DNA of 63,163 nucleotides from Palsa-504 sp003136255. GTDB taxonomy: Bacteria; Actinomycetota; Actinomycetes; Streptosporangiales; Streptosporangiaceae. Position 1 is the first letter of the stretch, and every line of letters begins with the position of its first letter. Below the pieces are notes generated by a model that saw only the letters and a program-made list of their open reading frames with translations, ran no database searches and was not told where the DNA came from. The translations under genes were made by a program, and so were the position numbers. The DNA lies in assembly GCA_003136255.1 (NCBI GenBank), contig PLDT01000092.1:1-63163 (forward strand), written 5' to 3'. Of this stretch, positions 17,262 to 25,589 are shown piece by piece.

Positions 17262-18623
17262 ATGCTAGACGCCGCAAACTGGACAGCCCGCCTCGGCGAA
17301 TGGGCTCGGCAAGCGCGAGTGCCCGGGGCCGCGCTCGGCATCTGGGCCGACGGGCAGGAAGTGCTGGCCGCCTGCGGGGTGCTCAATACCGCCACCCGGG
17401 TCCGGGTCAGCACCGGCTCCCTGTTCCAGGTCGGGTCGATCACCAAGCTGTGGACCGCCACCATGATCATGCAGTTGATCGAGGAGGGCCTGCTGTCCCT
17501 GGACACGACCGTCGCCCACGCGCTGCCGGGCCAGCGGCTCGGCGCGGCGGATGTCGCGGACCAGGTCACTGTGACCCATCTACTTACCCACACTAGCGGG
17601 ATCGACGGCGACATCTTCACTGACACCGGCCGCGGCGACGACTGCGTAGAGCGCTACGTGGACCTGCTCGACCGGGCCTCATCGGCGTTCCCGCCGGGCG
17701 GGGGGTACTCCTACTGCAACAGCGGCTGGGTCCTGCTCGGCCGGATCATCGAGGTACTTGACGGCCGGTCGTGGGACGATTCGCTGCGGGAACGCCTGTG
17801 CGAGCCGCTCGAGCTGGCCCAGACCGTGACCCTGCCCGAGGAAGCGATCCTGCACCGGACGGCGGTCGGGCACCGCCGCGGCGGCGCCCGGGTCCGGGTC
17901 TGGGGGCTGCCGCGCAGCGTCGGTCCGGCCGGCCTGATCACCACCGCGCCGCACGACCTGCTCATGTTCGCCCGGCTCCACCTCGACGGCGGGCTGACGC
18001 CGGACGGCAAGCGGCTGCTCAGCGAGGCGTCGGTGGCGGCCATGCACCAGCCGCGGGCGGCGATCCCGGACTTCGGCTTGCCGGGCGGGGCCATCGGGCT
18101 GGGCTGGCGGGTCGACCAGTGGGACGGCCGGGCGATCATCGGGCACGACGGCGACACGGTCGGGCAGTCCGCTTACCTGCGGATCGACCCGCAGGCCCGG
18201 GTGGCGGCCTGCCTGCTGACCAACTCCGGGCAGTCAGGGTCCCTGTACCGGGCGGTGTTCACCGAGGTGTTCGGGGACCTGGCCGGAGTCGGCATGCCTG
18301 CGAGTCCTCAGCCGACCACGCAGGACGCCGGGAACCCCGACCTCGTGCGGCTCACCGGCCGGTACGAGCGCACGTCACGGCGGCTCGACGTCTCGGTCCG
18401 CGACGGCCGGTTGCACGTGATCCTCACCCCGACCGGCGAACTGGCCACGCTCACCGACTCTGCGCCCATGGAACTGAGCCTGTGCCCGGCCGACGCTTCG
18501 GGCCTGAACTTCGTATGCCGGTCACACGACGATCAGCCGTGGAGTCCACTGACCTTCGGCTGGCTGCCCGACGGCACCCCGTACCTGTTCCTCGGCGGCC
18601 GGGTGACGCCCCGGACCGGATGA
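17262..18623 (+). CDS. Serine hydrolase, class C beta-lactamase/penicillin-binding-protein-like
   Basis: Protein of 453 residues with a beta-lactamase-class-C fold. The three motifs are S59-I-T-K (VGSITKLW), Tyr-Cys-Asn in YSYCNSGWVLLG, and HDGDTVG replacing the KTG triad. A C-terminal segment from about residue 350 (RLTGRYERTSRRLDVSV) is a small beta-domain often fused to such esterases and peptidases. No signal peptide is seen, so it may be cytoplasmic and act as an esterase or D-amino-acid peptidase. Start ATG 17262 (MLDAANWTARLGEWARQARV) was preferred over 17199, whose extra 21 residues are not family-like. Confidence 0.86.
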   Translation: MLDAANWTARLGEWARQARVPGAALGIWADGQEVLAACGVLNTATRVRVSTGSLFQVGSITKLWTATMIMQLIEEGLLSLDTTVAHALPGQRLGAADVADQVTVTHLLTHTSGIDGDIFTDTGRGDDCVERYVDLLDRASSAFPPGGGYSYCNSGWVLLGRIIEVLDGRSWDDSLRERLCEPLELAQTVTLPEEAILHRTAVGHRRGGARVRVWGLPRSVGPAGLITTAPHDLLMFARLHLDGGLTPDGKRLLSEASVAAMHQPRAAIPDFGLPGGAIGLGWRVDQWDGRAIIGHDGDTVGQSAYLRIDPQARVAACLLTNSGQSGSLYRAVFTEVFGDLAGVGMPASPQPTTQDAGNPDLVRLTGRYERTSRRLDVSVRDGRLHVILTPTGELATLTDSAPMELSLCPADASGLNFVCRSHDDQPWSPLTFGWLPDGTPYLFLGGRVTPRTG

Positions 18624-18681
18624 TCAGCACGGGCGCCCTGCCGCAGACTGTGGGCGTGAGAGGTATCGCTCCGACTAGTAC

Positions 18682-18728
18682 GTCAACCTCCGGTTGACGA
18701 TCAAGGAGCGTCAACCTATAGTTGACGC
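18682..18728 (+). promoter_or_regulatory. Paired palindromic operator overlapping a probable leaderless promoter
   Basis: Two perfect inverted repeats precede the Clp-N/HTH gene: GTCAACC-TCC-GGTTGAC (18682-18698) and GCGTCAAC-CTATA-GTTGACGC (18708-18728). The first ends in TTGACG (18693-18698), a -35 match; the second contains TATAGT (18717-18722), a -10 match, with an 18-base spacer. The expected transcription start, about 7 bases on, is the A of the ATG at 18729. No ribosome-binding site is present. A protein bound at both palindromes would cover the whole promoter, which suggests autorepression. Confidence 0.75.
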
Positions 18729-19502
18729 ATGGACCAAGTACCGGTACGACTAGACGACCTCATCAGCTACGTCAAGAGCCAGGACGGCACCGCCCTGGAC
18801 CACGTTTCGGCGGCCATGCGGGTCTCGGAGCACCTCGATGAGCTGGCCGATCACCTGATCGGGCACTTCGTGGATCAGGCCCGCAAGGCGGGCGCGTCCT
18901 GGACCGAGATCGGCCAGTCCATGGGCGTCACCAAGCAGGCGGCGCAGAAGCGCTTCGTGCCAAAGGCGACCGAGTGGCCCGAGGAACCCGACGAGGGCGG
19001 CTGGCACGCGGCGCTGACCGACGCCTTCCGGGCACACCCCTTCTCCAGGTTCACTCCGCGGGCTAAGGGCTCGATTAAGGCGGCCGCCGAGGAGGCGCGC
19101 GAGCGCCGGCACAACCACGTCTATCCCGAGCACATCGCCCTGGGCCTGCTGCACGAACCAGAGGGCCTAGCCGCCCTGGCCATCGAAGCACTCGGCGTGC
19201 AGCCGGAGGCGGCCCGCCAGGCGCTGGCCGCGGCGCTGGCCGCGGTAGCCGAGGAGCCGGTCACGGGCAAGATCCCGTTCACCCCGCGGGCCAAGAAGAT
19301 CATGGAACTGGCCGTGCGCGAGGCGCTGACGATGGGACACAACTACATCGGGACCGAGCACCTGCTGCTCGGCGTGCTCGAAGACGAGGAGCGAGCTGGC
19401 GTCGCCACGCTGACCGGGCTGGGCGTCACCCCGAGCCGCGCGAGGCAGTGGCTGCTCGCCAAGCTCAAGCGCATCGGCGAGGAGAAGCAAGCCACGGGCT
19501 AG
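18729..19502 (+). CDS. Helix-turn-helix protein with two Clp-N (ClpC/ClpA N-terminal) repeats
   Basis: Protein of 257 residues. Residues about 25-80 look like a helix-turn-helix (ASWTEIGQSMGVTKQAAQKRF). Two Clp-N repeats follow, each starting FTPRAK: the first at about residue 103 (HVYPEHIALGLLHEPEGLA), the second at about residue 179 (HNYIGTEHLLLGVLEDEERA). There is no AAA+ ATPase domain, so it is not a Clp unfoldase. It may be a DNA-binding regulator that senses or recruits the Clp machinery or arginine-phosphorylated or damaged proteins, but that is inference. It starts directly on a probable leaderless transcript behind two palindromes. Confidence 0.85.
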   Translation: MDQVPVRLDDLISYVKSQDGTALDHVSAAMRVSEHLDELADHLIGHFVDQARKAGASWTEIGQSMGVTKQAAQKRFVPKATEWPEEPDEGGWHAALTDAFRAHPFSRFTPRAKGSIKAAAEEARERRHNHVYPEHIALGLLHEPEGLAALAIEALGVQPEAARQALAAALAAVAEEPVTGKIPFTPRAKKIMELAVREALTMGHNYIGTEHLLLGVLEDEERAGVATLTGLGVTPSRARQWLLAKLKRIGEEKQATG

Positions 19503-19513
19503 CTGGCCGCGCG

Positions 19514-19515
19514 NN
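19514..19515. other. Assembly join (NN) 12 bases after the Clp-N gene
   Basis: Two unknown bases mark a scaffold join rather than a measured gap. They cut the 3' end of the aldo/keto reductase gene. The distance between the two neighbouring genes is therefore unknown. Confidence 0.85.
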
Positions 19516-20492
19516 GCGTCGGCGGGGTTCAGGTTCACGCCGGGCGCGACGATCTGGTCGATCCGGTCGAGCACGTCGTCGTCCAGCGCGACGCTCGCGC
19601 CGGCCAGCAGGTCCGTGAGCTGCTCCATCGTGCGCGGGCCGATGATCGCAGCGGTGACGCCCGGATTCCCGATGACGAACGCCAGCGCCATGTGGGTCAG
19701 CGAGCAGCCCGCGTCGGCGGCGATCTTGATCAGTTCCTCGACGGCGGCCAGCTTGGCCAGGTTGCCCGGCAGGGCTAGGTCGAAACGATGCGGCAGCCGC
19801 CGCGCGCGGCCGGTGGTCATGTCCACGCCGGTGTCCCGGCGGATCCGCCCGGTCAGCCAGCCGCCCGCCAGCGGGCTCCAGGCGATCACGCCCATGCCGT
19901 ACTTCTGGCAGGCCGGCAGCACCGAGGCTTCGATGCCGCGCACCAGGATCGAGTAGGGCGGCTGCTCGCAGCGGAACCGGACGTAGCCGCGGCTGTCCGC
20001 CACCCACTGGGCCTCGACGATCTGCTCGGCGGGGAACGTGGACGAGCCGATGGCCCGGACCTTGCCGCTGTGCACCAGGTCCGACAGTGCGGACAGGGTC
20101 TCGTCGATGTCGGTGGCCGGGTCCGGCCGGTGCATCTGGTACAGGTCGATGTAGTCGGTCTGCAGCCGGCGCAGGCTGTTCTCCACCTCACGGACGATCC
20201 AGCGGCGCGAATTGCCCGCCATGTTGACGTCCTGCCCCATCGTCGCGTTCGCCTTGGTGGCTAGCACCACATCGTCGCGGCGGCCTTTTAGTGCTTTCCC
20301 GACGATCTCCTCTGACTCCCCCGCTGAGTACACGTCCGCGGTGTCGACGAAGTTGATGCCGCCGTCCAGCGCGGCGTGGATGATCCGGATGCTGTCCTCG
20401 TGATCGGGATTGCCCCACGCGCCGAACATCATCGCGCCGAGGCAGTAGGCGCTCACCTTGATCCCGGTACCGCCGAGCGTCCGCATCCGCAT
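19516..20492 (-). CDS. Aldo/keto reductase, 3' end lost at an assembly join
   Basis: NADPH-dependent oxidoreductase with a TIM-barrel fold. The catalytic set is visible: Asp and Tyr in FVDTADVYSAGESEEIVGKAL, Lys in LATKAN and His in YQMHRPDP. NADPH is bound by the C-terminal part (VIGNPGVTAAIIGPRTMEQL). Coding continues to LNPAD at the NN join, about 20 residues short of a normal C-terminus. The apparent read-through past the NN is the antisense of the Clp-N gene. Start ATG 20492; a second ATG lies two codons later. Substrate unknown. Confidence 0.88.
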
Positions 20493-20620
20493 CCTGCTGT
20501 CCCTTCCGTCGCGCTGACTCCTGGTTCCCTAGCCTATTTGCCGCCGCCCCCGGACCCTCGCCCGCCTCCGCCTCGTGCCGCGGCCGCGCGACGTCTCCCA
20601 TCGTTGCTAAGGGCAGGTAT

Positions 20621-20641
20621 ATCGTTGACTTGAGCAACGAT
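20621..20641 (+). promoter_or_regulatory. Probable MarR-type operator
   Basis: ATCGTTG-ACTTGAG-CAACGAT is an inverted repeat with 7-base perfect arms, 28 bases before the GTG start of the MarR-GNAT gene. A further half-site ATCGTTG occurs at 20600-20606. Arms of this kind (TTG...CAA) are usual for MarR-family dimers, so autoregulation is likely. It also lies in front of the divergent aldo/keto reductase gene, which may be co-regulated. Confidence 0.65.
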
Positions 20642-20669
20642 ATGGATGAGATGGACGGCAGGTGGCTTG

Positions 20670-21605
20670 GTGACTACGGAGGCCGCGGGGCCAGGGGACG
20701 CGGCGGTGGCGGGGGTGCGGGCGTTCAACCGGTTCTACACGAACACGATCGGGCTGCTGCGCGGCAAGTACCTGGATACGCCCTACTCGCTTACCGAGGC
20801 CAGGATCTTGTTCGAGCTCGCCCAATGCGAGGCCAGCGAGGTCACGGACCTGCGGCACACGATCGACATCGATGCGGGCTACCTGAGCCGCATCTTGTCC
20901 CGGTTCGAGGCCGACGGGCTCATCGGCAGGCAACGCTCGGCCGCGGATGGGCGCCGGCAGGTGATCCGGCTGACGGACAGTGGGCGTTCGGTGGTGGCGG
21001 GACTAGATGCCCGGTCGGCCACGCAAACCCGGGACATGCTGGCCGCGGTGCATGAGGAGGACCGGCCCAGGCTGCTCAACGCCATGCACCTCATCACCGA
21101 GGTGTTGTCCGAGGCTCCGACGCCGCGTGGGTACGTGCTGCGGGCACCGCAGGCGGGCGACATGGGCTGGGTGGTGCAGCGGAACGGGGCGGCGTACGCC
21201 GAGGAGTTCGGCTGGGACGCCAGCTACGAGGCGCTAGTGGCCAGGATCGTCGCGGACTACGTCGACCACCGGGATCCGGAGTGCGAGGCGGCCTGGATCG
21301 CCGAGGTCGACGGGACCCCGGCCGGGTGCGTGTTCTGCGTGCGCGAGAACGCCACCACCGCCCGGCTGCGCCTGCTGCTGGTCGAACCGTGGGCCCGGGG
21401 GCTTGGCATCGGCGGCCGCCTGGTCGAGGAGGTGCTCCGGTTCGCGCGCCGGGCCGGGTACTGCGATATCACGCTGTGGACCAACGATGTGCTCGTGGAC
21501 GCCCGGCGGATCTACCAGCGGGCCGGTTTCACCCTGGACAACGAAAGCCGTCACCACAGCTTCGGCCAGGACCTGGTCGGCCAGAACTGGTCCCGCCGCC
21601 TGTGA
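20670..21605 (+). CDS. MarR-family regulator fused to a GNAT acetyltransferase
   Basis: Protein of 311 residues. The N-terminal winged helix (about 10-145) has the DNA-recognition and wing region IDIDAGYLSRILSRFEADGLI and RQRSAADGRRQVIRLTDSG. The C-terminal N-acetyltransferase domain (about 155-311) has LLLVEPWARGLGIGGRLVEEVL, the acetyl-CoA pyrophosphate loop, and a final DARRIYQRAGF. This fusion is a known bacterial architecture; which substrate is acetylated and whether it tunes DNA binding is not known. GTG 20670 follows AGGTGG; ATG 20646 lies nearer the palindrome and has no ribosome-binding site. It is divergent from the aldo/keto reductase gene. Confidence 0.87.
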   Translation: MTTEAAGPGDAAVAGVRAFNRFYTNTIGLLRGKYLDTPYSLTEARILFELAQCEASEVTDLRHTIDIDAGYLSRILSRFEADGLIGRQRSAADGRRQVIRLTDSGRSVVAGLDARSATQTRDMLAAVHEEDRPRLLNAMHLITEVLSEAPTPRGYVLRAPQAGDMGWVVQRNGAAYAEEFGWDASYEALVARIVADYVDHRDPECEAAWIAEVDGTPAGCVFCVRENATTARLRLLLVEPWARGLGIGGRLVEEVLRFARRAGYCDITLWTNDVLVDARRIYQRAGFTLDNESRHHSFGQDLVGQNWSRRL

Positions 21606-21632
21606 GCGCCACCGGGATCGGACGTAAACGTG

Positions 21633-21664
21633 ACGGGCCGCCACCCGGGTAGGGCGCGGCCCGT
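21633..21664. terminator. Bidirectional hairpin between convergent genes
   Basis: ACGGGCCGC (21633-21641) and GCGGCCCGT (21656-21664) form a perfect 9-bp GC stem around a 14-base loop, placed between the stop of the MarR-GNAT gene (21605) and the stop of the convergent DUF3349 gene (21680). There is no T tract, as is common in actinobacteria. Confidence 0.65.
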
Positions 21665-21679
21665 GCTCGCCTGGCGGCG

Positions 21680-21994
21680 TCAGGGATTAGGCCAGTGTTC
21701 CAAGGTCGGCTTTTCCAGCGGCCAGCCTGCGCCGGCCAGCCTGGCCCGCACCCGGTTGACGTCGGCGTCGGTGGGCTTGTGGTGCGAGACGTCGGCGATG
21801 GCCTTGCGGATCGCCTCGGCCGATTCTGGCTTGGTCTGGTTGGCCAGCTCAGCCGCGATCGCGGTGACCTCGTCGTTGGTCAGCTGGCTGCCGAGCAACG
21901 CGAAGAGCGGGAGGTAGTCGACGTCGGGCACGCCTTCGGGGTAACCGGCGCGTAGCCAATCGATGATCTTAGTCAGCACAGGGGGCAGAGCCAT
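21680..21994 (-). CDS. DUF3349 domain-containing protein
   Basis: Small soluble protein of 104 residues. The N-terminal MALPPVLTKIIDWLRAGYPE and VPDVDYLPLFALLG are the DUF3349 hallmark, and the rest is helical. The family is actinobacterial; structures are known for mycobacterial members but no function is. ATG 21994 follows AAAGGGTTGG; a TTG three codons upstream is the only in-frame alternative. It is the third gene of a leftward cluster with the phosphate transporter, so a link to phosphate uptake is possible. Confidence 0.86.
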   Translation of the reverse strand: MALPPVLTKIIDWLRAGYPEGVPDVDYLPLFALLGSQLTNDEVTAIAAELANQTKPESAEAIRKAIADVSHHKPTDADVNRVRARLAGAGWPLEKPTLEHWPNP

Positions 21995-22027
21995 GTCTTC
22001 CAACCCTTTCGATGGCTGGTCCGGAGG

Positions 22028-22333
22028 TTACTTCTTGGTGACGGGGTGACCGATCTGGTAGACCTCGAAAATGCCCCAGCCAAGGGCGGCCAGGATGGCC
22101 AGGAAGATGATCGCGGCGATGATCAGGCCGAGCACGTTGCCGCCGATCAGCTGATCAGAATCGGAGTCCGCGCCTCCCCCTCCCCCTGCCCCGGCGCCCG
22201 CGGTCTGCACGCGGGCACCGCTCGGCCAGGCCAGCGCCCGCAGCCCGATGGCGAACAGGGCGGGCAGCCCGGCCCCGGCGAGGAGGCCAAACACGACGAT
22301 CTTCCACAGTGCGCTCAGGTTGATCCAGGACAT
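22028..22333 (-). CDS. Small membrane protein of the phosphate-transporter cluster
   Basis: Protein of 101 residues with two hydrophobic segments: about 8-33 (WKIVVFGLLAGAGLPALFAI) and about 65-90 (VLGLIIAAIIFLAILAALGW). A Gly/Ala/Asp-rich linker joins them (GAGAGGGGGADSDSDQ). It has no recognised family name. The gene starts 18 bases after the stop of the phosphate transporter and ends 33 bases before DUF3349, so the three are probably co-transcribed and the protein may be an accessory subunit. Confidence 0.75.
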   Translation of the reverse strand: MSWINLSALWKIVVFGLLAGAGLPALFAIGLRALAWPSGARVQTAGAGAGGGGGADSDSDQLIGGNVLGLIIAAIIFLAILAALGWGIFEVYQIGHPVTKK

Positions 22334-22351
22334 GGTGTGTTTCCCTGTTTC

Positions 22352-23500
22352 TCAGGCCGCGGCGGCGGGCTCGGGTTCCGGAGCGACCGATCCGGTCCAT
22401 TCGTCGTTGACGTTGTTGTGGTCAACCTTGCTACCGCGCGACCGCCAGTAGATGAAGCCCGCCACAGCGGCCAGGATGATGAGGTCGACCACCACGCCGG
22501 TGGTGGCGCCGATCGAGTGGGCCAGGGCTTCTGCCCCGGCTCCGACCAGTGCCGCCGCCGGCAGGGTGAACACCCAGGCCGTGGCCATCCGCCCGGCCAC
22601 GTTCCAGCGGACCTCGGCGCCCTTCTTGCCGAGCCCGGTGCCGATGATGGAGCCGGTGGCGACGTGCGTGGTGGACAGCGAGTAGCCGAAGCTGCTGGAC
22701 AGCAGGATGACGGCGGCCGACGCGGACTCGGCCGCCATGCCCTGCGGCGATTCGATCTCCACCAGCCCCTTGCCCAGGGTGCGGATCACCCGCCAACCGC
22801 CCAGGTAGGTACCGAGGCTGATGGCCAGGGCGCAGGACAGGATCACCCAGAACGGTGCGTTCGACTTGGCGGGCACCGTGCCGTTCACGATCAGGGCCAG
22901 CGTGATGACCCCCATCGTCTTCTGCGCGTCGTTCGTGCCGTGTGCCAGGGACACCATGCACGCCGACCCGATCTGCCCGATCCGGAACCCGTGGCTGCGG
23001 GCTCTGTCGGTCAGGCTGCGGCTGATCCGGTAGAGCAGGTAGGTGCCGGTCGCCGCTACCCCAGCGGCGATGATCGGTGACAGGACGGCCGGCAGCACCA
23101 CCTTCGAGACCAGGCCGTGCCACAGCACAGCGTGACCGCCGGCGGCGGCGATCGTCGAGCCGATCACTCCGCCGATAAGGGCGTGCGACGAACTCGACGG
23201 GATGCCGAGAAGCCAGGTGACCAGGTTCCAGGTGATCCCGCCGGCCAGTCCGGCGGCCACCACGGTCAGCGTCACCAGTTTGGTGCTGACCAGGCCGCTG
23301 GCGATCGTGGCCGCGACGGCCAGCGAGAGGAACGCGCCGACGAGGTTGAGCACGCCCGACAAGGCGACGGCGACCCGTGGCTCGAGCGCCTTGGTCGCGA
23401 TGGAGGTTGCCATCGCATTGCCCGTGTCATGGAAGCCGTTGGTGAAGTCAAAGCCGAGAGCGGTGATGACCACCAGGACGAGGATCGCAGTATTTCCCAC
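22352..23500 (-). CDS. pit: Low-affinity inorganic phosphate transporter, PiT family
   Basis: Integral membrane protein of 382 residues that imports phosphate (as a metal-phosphate complex) with protons. The two inverted PiT signatures are present: LGFDFTNGFHDTGNAMATS near the N-terminus and VSLAHGTNDAQKTMGVITL in the middle. Ten or so helices surround them. A TTG frame start at 23551 exists, but GTG 23500 (MGNTAILVLVVITALGFDF) fits the family N-terminus and has GAGGA 10 bases upstream. The region before it (23552-23640) is AT-rich and carries a short repeat CGATA-GT-TATCG at 23557-23568. Confidence 0.92.
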   Translation of the reverse strand: MGNTAILVLVVITALGFDFTNGFHDTGNAMATSIATKALEPRVAVALSGVLNLVGAFLSLAVAATIASGLVSTKLVTLTVVAAGLAGGITWNLVTWLLGIPSSSSHALIGGVIGSTIAAAGGHAVLWHGLVSKVVLPAVLSPIIAAGVAATGTYLLYRISRSLTDRARSHGFRIGQIGSACMVSLAHGTNDAQKTMGVITLALIVNGTVPAKSNAPFWVILSCALAISLGTYLGGWRVIRTLGKGLVEIESPQGMAAESASAAVILLSSSFGYSLSTTHVATGSIIGTGLGKKGAEVRWNVAGRMATAWVFTLPAAALVGAGAEALAHSIGATTGVVVDLIILAAVAGFIYWRSRGSKVDHNNVNDEWTGSVAPEPEPAAAA

Positions 23501-23654
23501 GGCACTAGCGTCCTCACCAGCGATGTTCCTGTCGAGGGAGGACACAAACAATTTAGCGATAGTTATCGTCTGATCAGCAAATGTTCACTTATTTATCGGT
23601 TTAGGAATCGATATAGCCGATTTTGCCGTCTTTGCGCTGGTGGGGCGGGCGGGG

Positions 23655-24800
23655 CTATAGCACGCTGGAGGTCAGCGCGGGAACGAACTGGTCGGCGGAG
23701 GTGAGCGAGCCGTGCATGCCGACCAGCGCGGACTCTCGCGGCTCGGCCTTGGTGGCGACGATGGCGAGGGATCCCACCGGAGCGGCCACGACGTCGCCGA
23801 TCCGGTCGGCCAGGGCCGGGTCTACCGGACCGAACCAGCCCTCCTTGATCGCCTCGTCCCTGGACAGCACCCAGGCCCGGTCACCGAGGATCTCGCGCCA
23901 GGTGGCCAGCACGTCCCCGGCGGCATCTGGCTCCGTGTAGATGTGCCGGGCTCGCGCCTCACCGCCGAGCACCACCACGCCGGACCGGAGCTCGGGTATC
24001 TCGTCCACGTCGATCCGGTCCTCCGGGCCGACGTCCACCATGCCGTGGTCGGCCGTCACATACAGGCGGGCCTGGGACGGCAGCGCGCTGAAGAGCTGCT
24101 CGGCCAGCTTGTCCACGTGCGCCAGCTGGTTGTACCACGCATCCGAGCCGACCCCGAACATGTGCCCGGTGTTGTCGAGGTCGCCGTGATACACGGTCAC
24201 GAACGCCCGCCCGTACTCGGTGACCGCGGACGCGCCCTGGGCGGCCAGCGCGCCCATGCTGTCGGCCGCGCGGTAGATCGCGCCGCGCATCGTCGCGACC
24301 GTCAGGCCGGTGCCGCGGAACGCGCCCTGGGCCACGTGGACAGCCGCGATGCCCGCGGCGGTGGCTCGCTCGTAGATCGTGGGCAGCGCCTGCCATTGGC
24401 GAGGATCGACCCGCGAGTCCCAACGCAGCGCGTTGAGCAGGATGTCCTCGCCGGGCACCAGGACCTTGTAGCCGAGCATCCCGTGCTGACCAGGCGGCCG
24501 GCCGGTGCACAGCGAGCCGAGGCTGGTGACGGTGGTGGCGGGGAACCCCGCGGTGATCGGCCTGGAGTTGCGCGCGAGCTCGGACAGGAACGGCGTGGCG
24601 GCGGGATGAGCCCGGAGCAGTTCCCAGCCGAGCCCGTCCACGATCAGCAGGCACGCGCGCTGGGCGGGGGCCAAGCCGAGGACGTTCTGCTCCGGGGGTG
24701 CTTCGGGATCGAGGGACGCGAGAATCGACGAAGACAAATCGGCCAGGGTCGCGGTCCCATAGGACGGCACGATCGGCGGATGTCTCGGCTCGAGCGTCAT
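23655..24800 (-). CDS. Alkaline phosphatase superfamily protein (nucleotide pyrophosphatase/phosphodiesterase-like)
   Basis: Protein of 381 residues. The metal-nucleophile site is LLIVDGLGWELL followed by PATTVTSLGSLCTG (probable nucleophile Thr in FPATTVTS). The second metal site is VYHGDLDNTGHMFG, and YVTADHGMVDV supplies the Asp-His pair. These are the marks of the type I phosphodiesterase/nucleotide pyrophosphatase group. No signal peptide is seen, so it is probably cytoplasmic. The upstream gene on the same strand is DUF5998, 98 bases away, an association I recall from other actinobacteria. Confidence 0.87.
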   Translation of the reverse strand: MTLEPRHPPIVPSYGTATLADLSSSILASLDPEAPPEQNVLGLAPAQRACLLIVDGLGWELLRAHPAATPFLSELARNSRPITAGFPATTVTSLGSLCTGRPPGQHGMLGYKVLVPGEDILLNALRWDSRVDPRQWQALPTIYERATAAGIAAVHVAQGAFRGTGLTVATMRGAIYRAADSMGALAAQGASAVTEYGRAFVTVYHGDLDNTGHMFGVGSDAWYNQLAHVDKLAEQLFSALPSQARLYVTADHGMVDVGPEDRIDVDEIPELRSGVVVLGGEARARHIYTEPDAAGDVLATWREILGDRAWVLSRDEAIKEGWFGPVDPALADRIGDVVAAPVGSLAIVATKAEPRESALVGMHGSLTSADQFVPALTSSVL

Positions 24801-24898
24801 GCGGGAAACCTCATCTGCTACTCATGGGTGCCAGTGCGCGTCTTGCCGGAACATCGTGCCACTGGGCGGGCGCCAGCGGCAAAACAATGGCTAAACCC

Positions 24899-25513
24899 TT
24901 AGCTTTCCGGCAGCCGCGACGGTAAACGAGCGGCCGCGGTGGCGTCGGAGAGCACCTTCACGAAGGTGAGCAACTGGCCCACGGCCTCCTCACCGTCGGC
25001 GTCCTGGCTGACCCGCAGCGAGAAGTCGTCGGCGGTGATCGTGCCGAGATAGCCGTGGTCGGCTTCGCAGCTCTCGTCACCGCAGTGGGCCGGCTCAAGC
25101 TCCAGGTGGGACAGTACATTCCAGCCGATGGTCAGCATGACCTCCGACGGGATGGTGACGCCCGGCACATACGCGGCCGGGTCGAGTACCACCCGGGTCA
25201 GGGCCACGGAGGAGATCTGGGCGAACCGGACCGCCTCGGTACTGGTCTCGGCGCGCGGCCGGCTCTCGGAATCCTCGGCCGGATGTTCGTCGGTGTGCGA
25301 GTACACCAACCGGGTCGGGGTGAGCGCCAGCACGGTCATGTGCCGGCGAACCTCCATGCCAGGATCGAAGATCGCGTCGTGGTGGACGACGTAGGCCGTG
25401 ACGGGTTCTGACCCGAGCGCCGAGGCCACCGCATCGGACACCAGGCCCGGGTAGTAGCCGCTGCGCTCGATCGCGGCTCGCAGGCCATCGGTCGTGACTC
25501 GACTTTCCCTCAT
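24899..25513 (-). CDS. DUF5998 family protein
   Basis: Actinobacterial protein of 204 residues and unknown function. Characteristic segments are YYPGLVSDAVASALGSEPVTAYVVHHDAIFD (read here in two adjoining pieces), MTVLALTPTRLVYSHTDEH and DESCEADHGYLGTITADDF. No signal peptide or membrane helix is present. ATG 25513 (MRESRVTTDGLRAAI) follows GGATGGGGAC; GTG 25528 is possible. It lies between a small conserved gene and the alkaline-phosphatase-family gene, all leftward. Confidence 0.85.
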   Translation of the reverse strand: MRESRVTTDGLRAAIERSGYYPGLVSDAVASALGSEPVTAYVVHHDAIFDPGMEVRRHMTVLALTPTRLVYSHTDEHPAEDSESRPRAETSTEAVRFAQISSVALTRVVLDPAAYVPGVTIPSEVMLTIGWNVLSHLELEPAHCGDESCEADHGYLGTITADDFSLRVSQDADGEEAVGQLLTFVKVLSDATAAARLPSRLPES

Positions 25514-25589
25514 GTCCCCATCCTGCACCGTCCTGGTGGATGCTACGCCCGCGGCAGGAGAACCCGCGCGAGAAGAAATCTGCGCAGCC

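Noticed and set aside
23582..23590. GTTCAC near the phosphate transporter promoter as a PHO box
   Set aside because: Only one half-site is visible; no 11-base direct repeats of the Streptomyces type.
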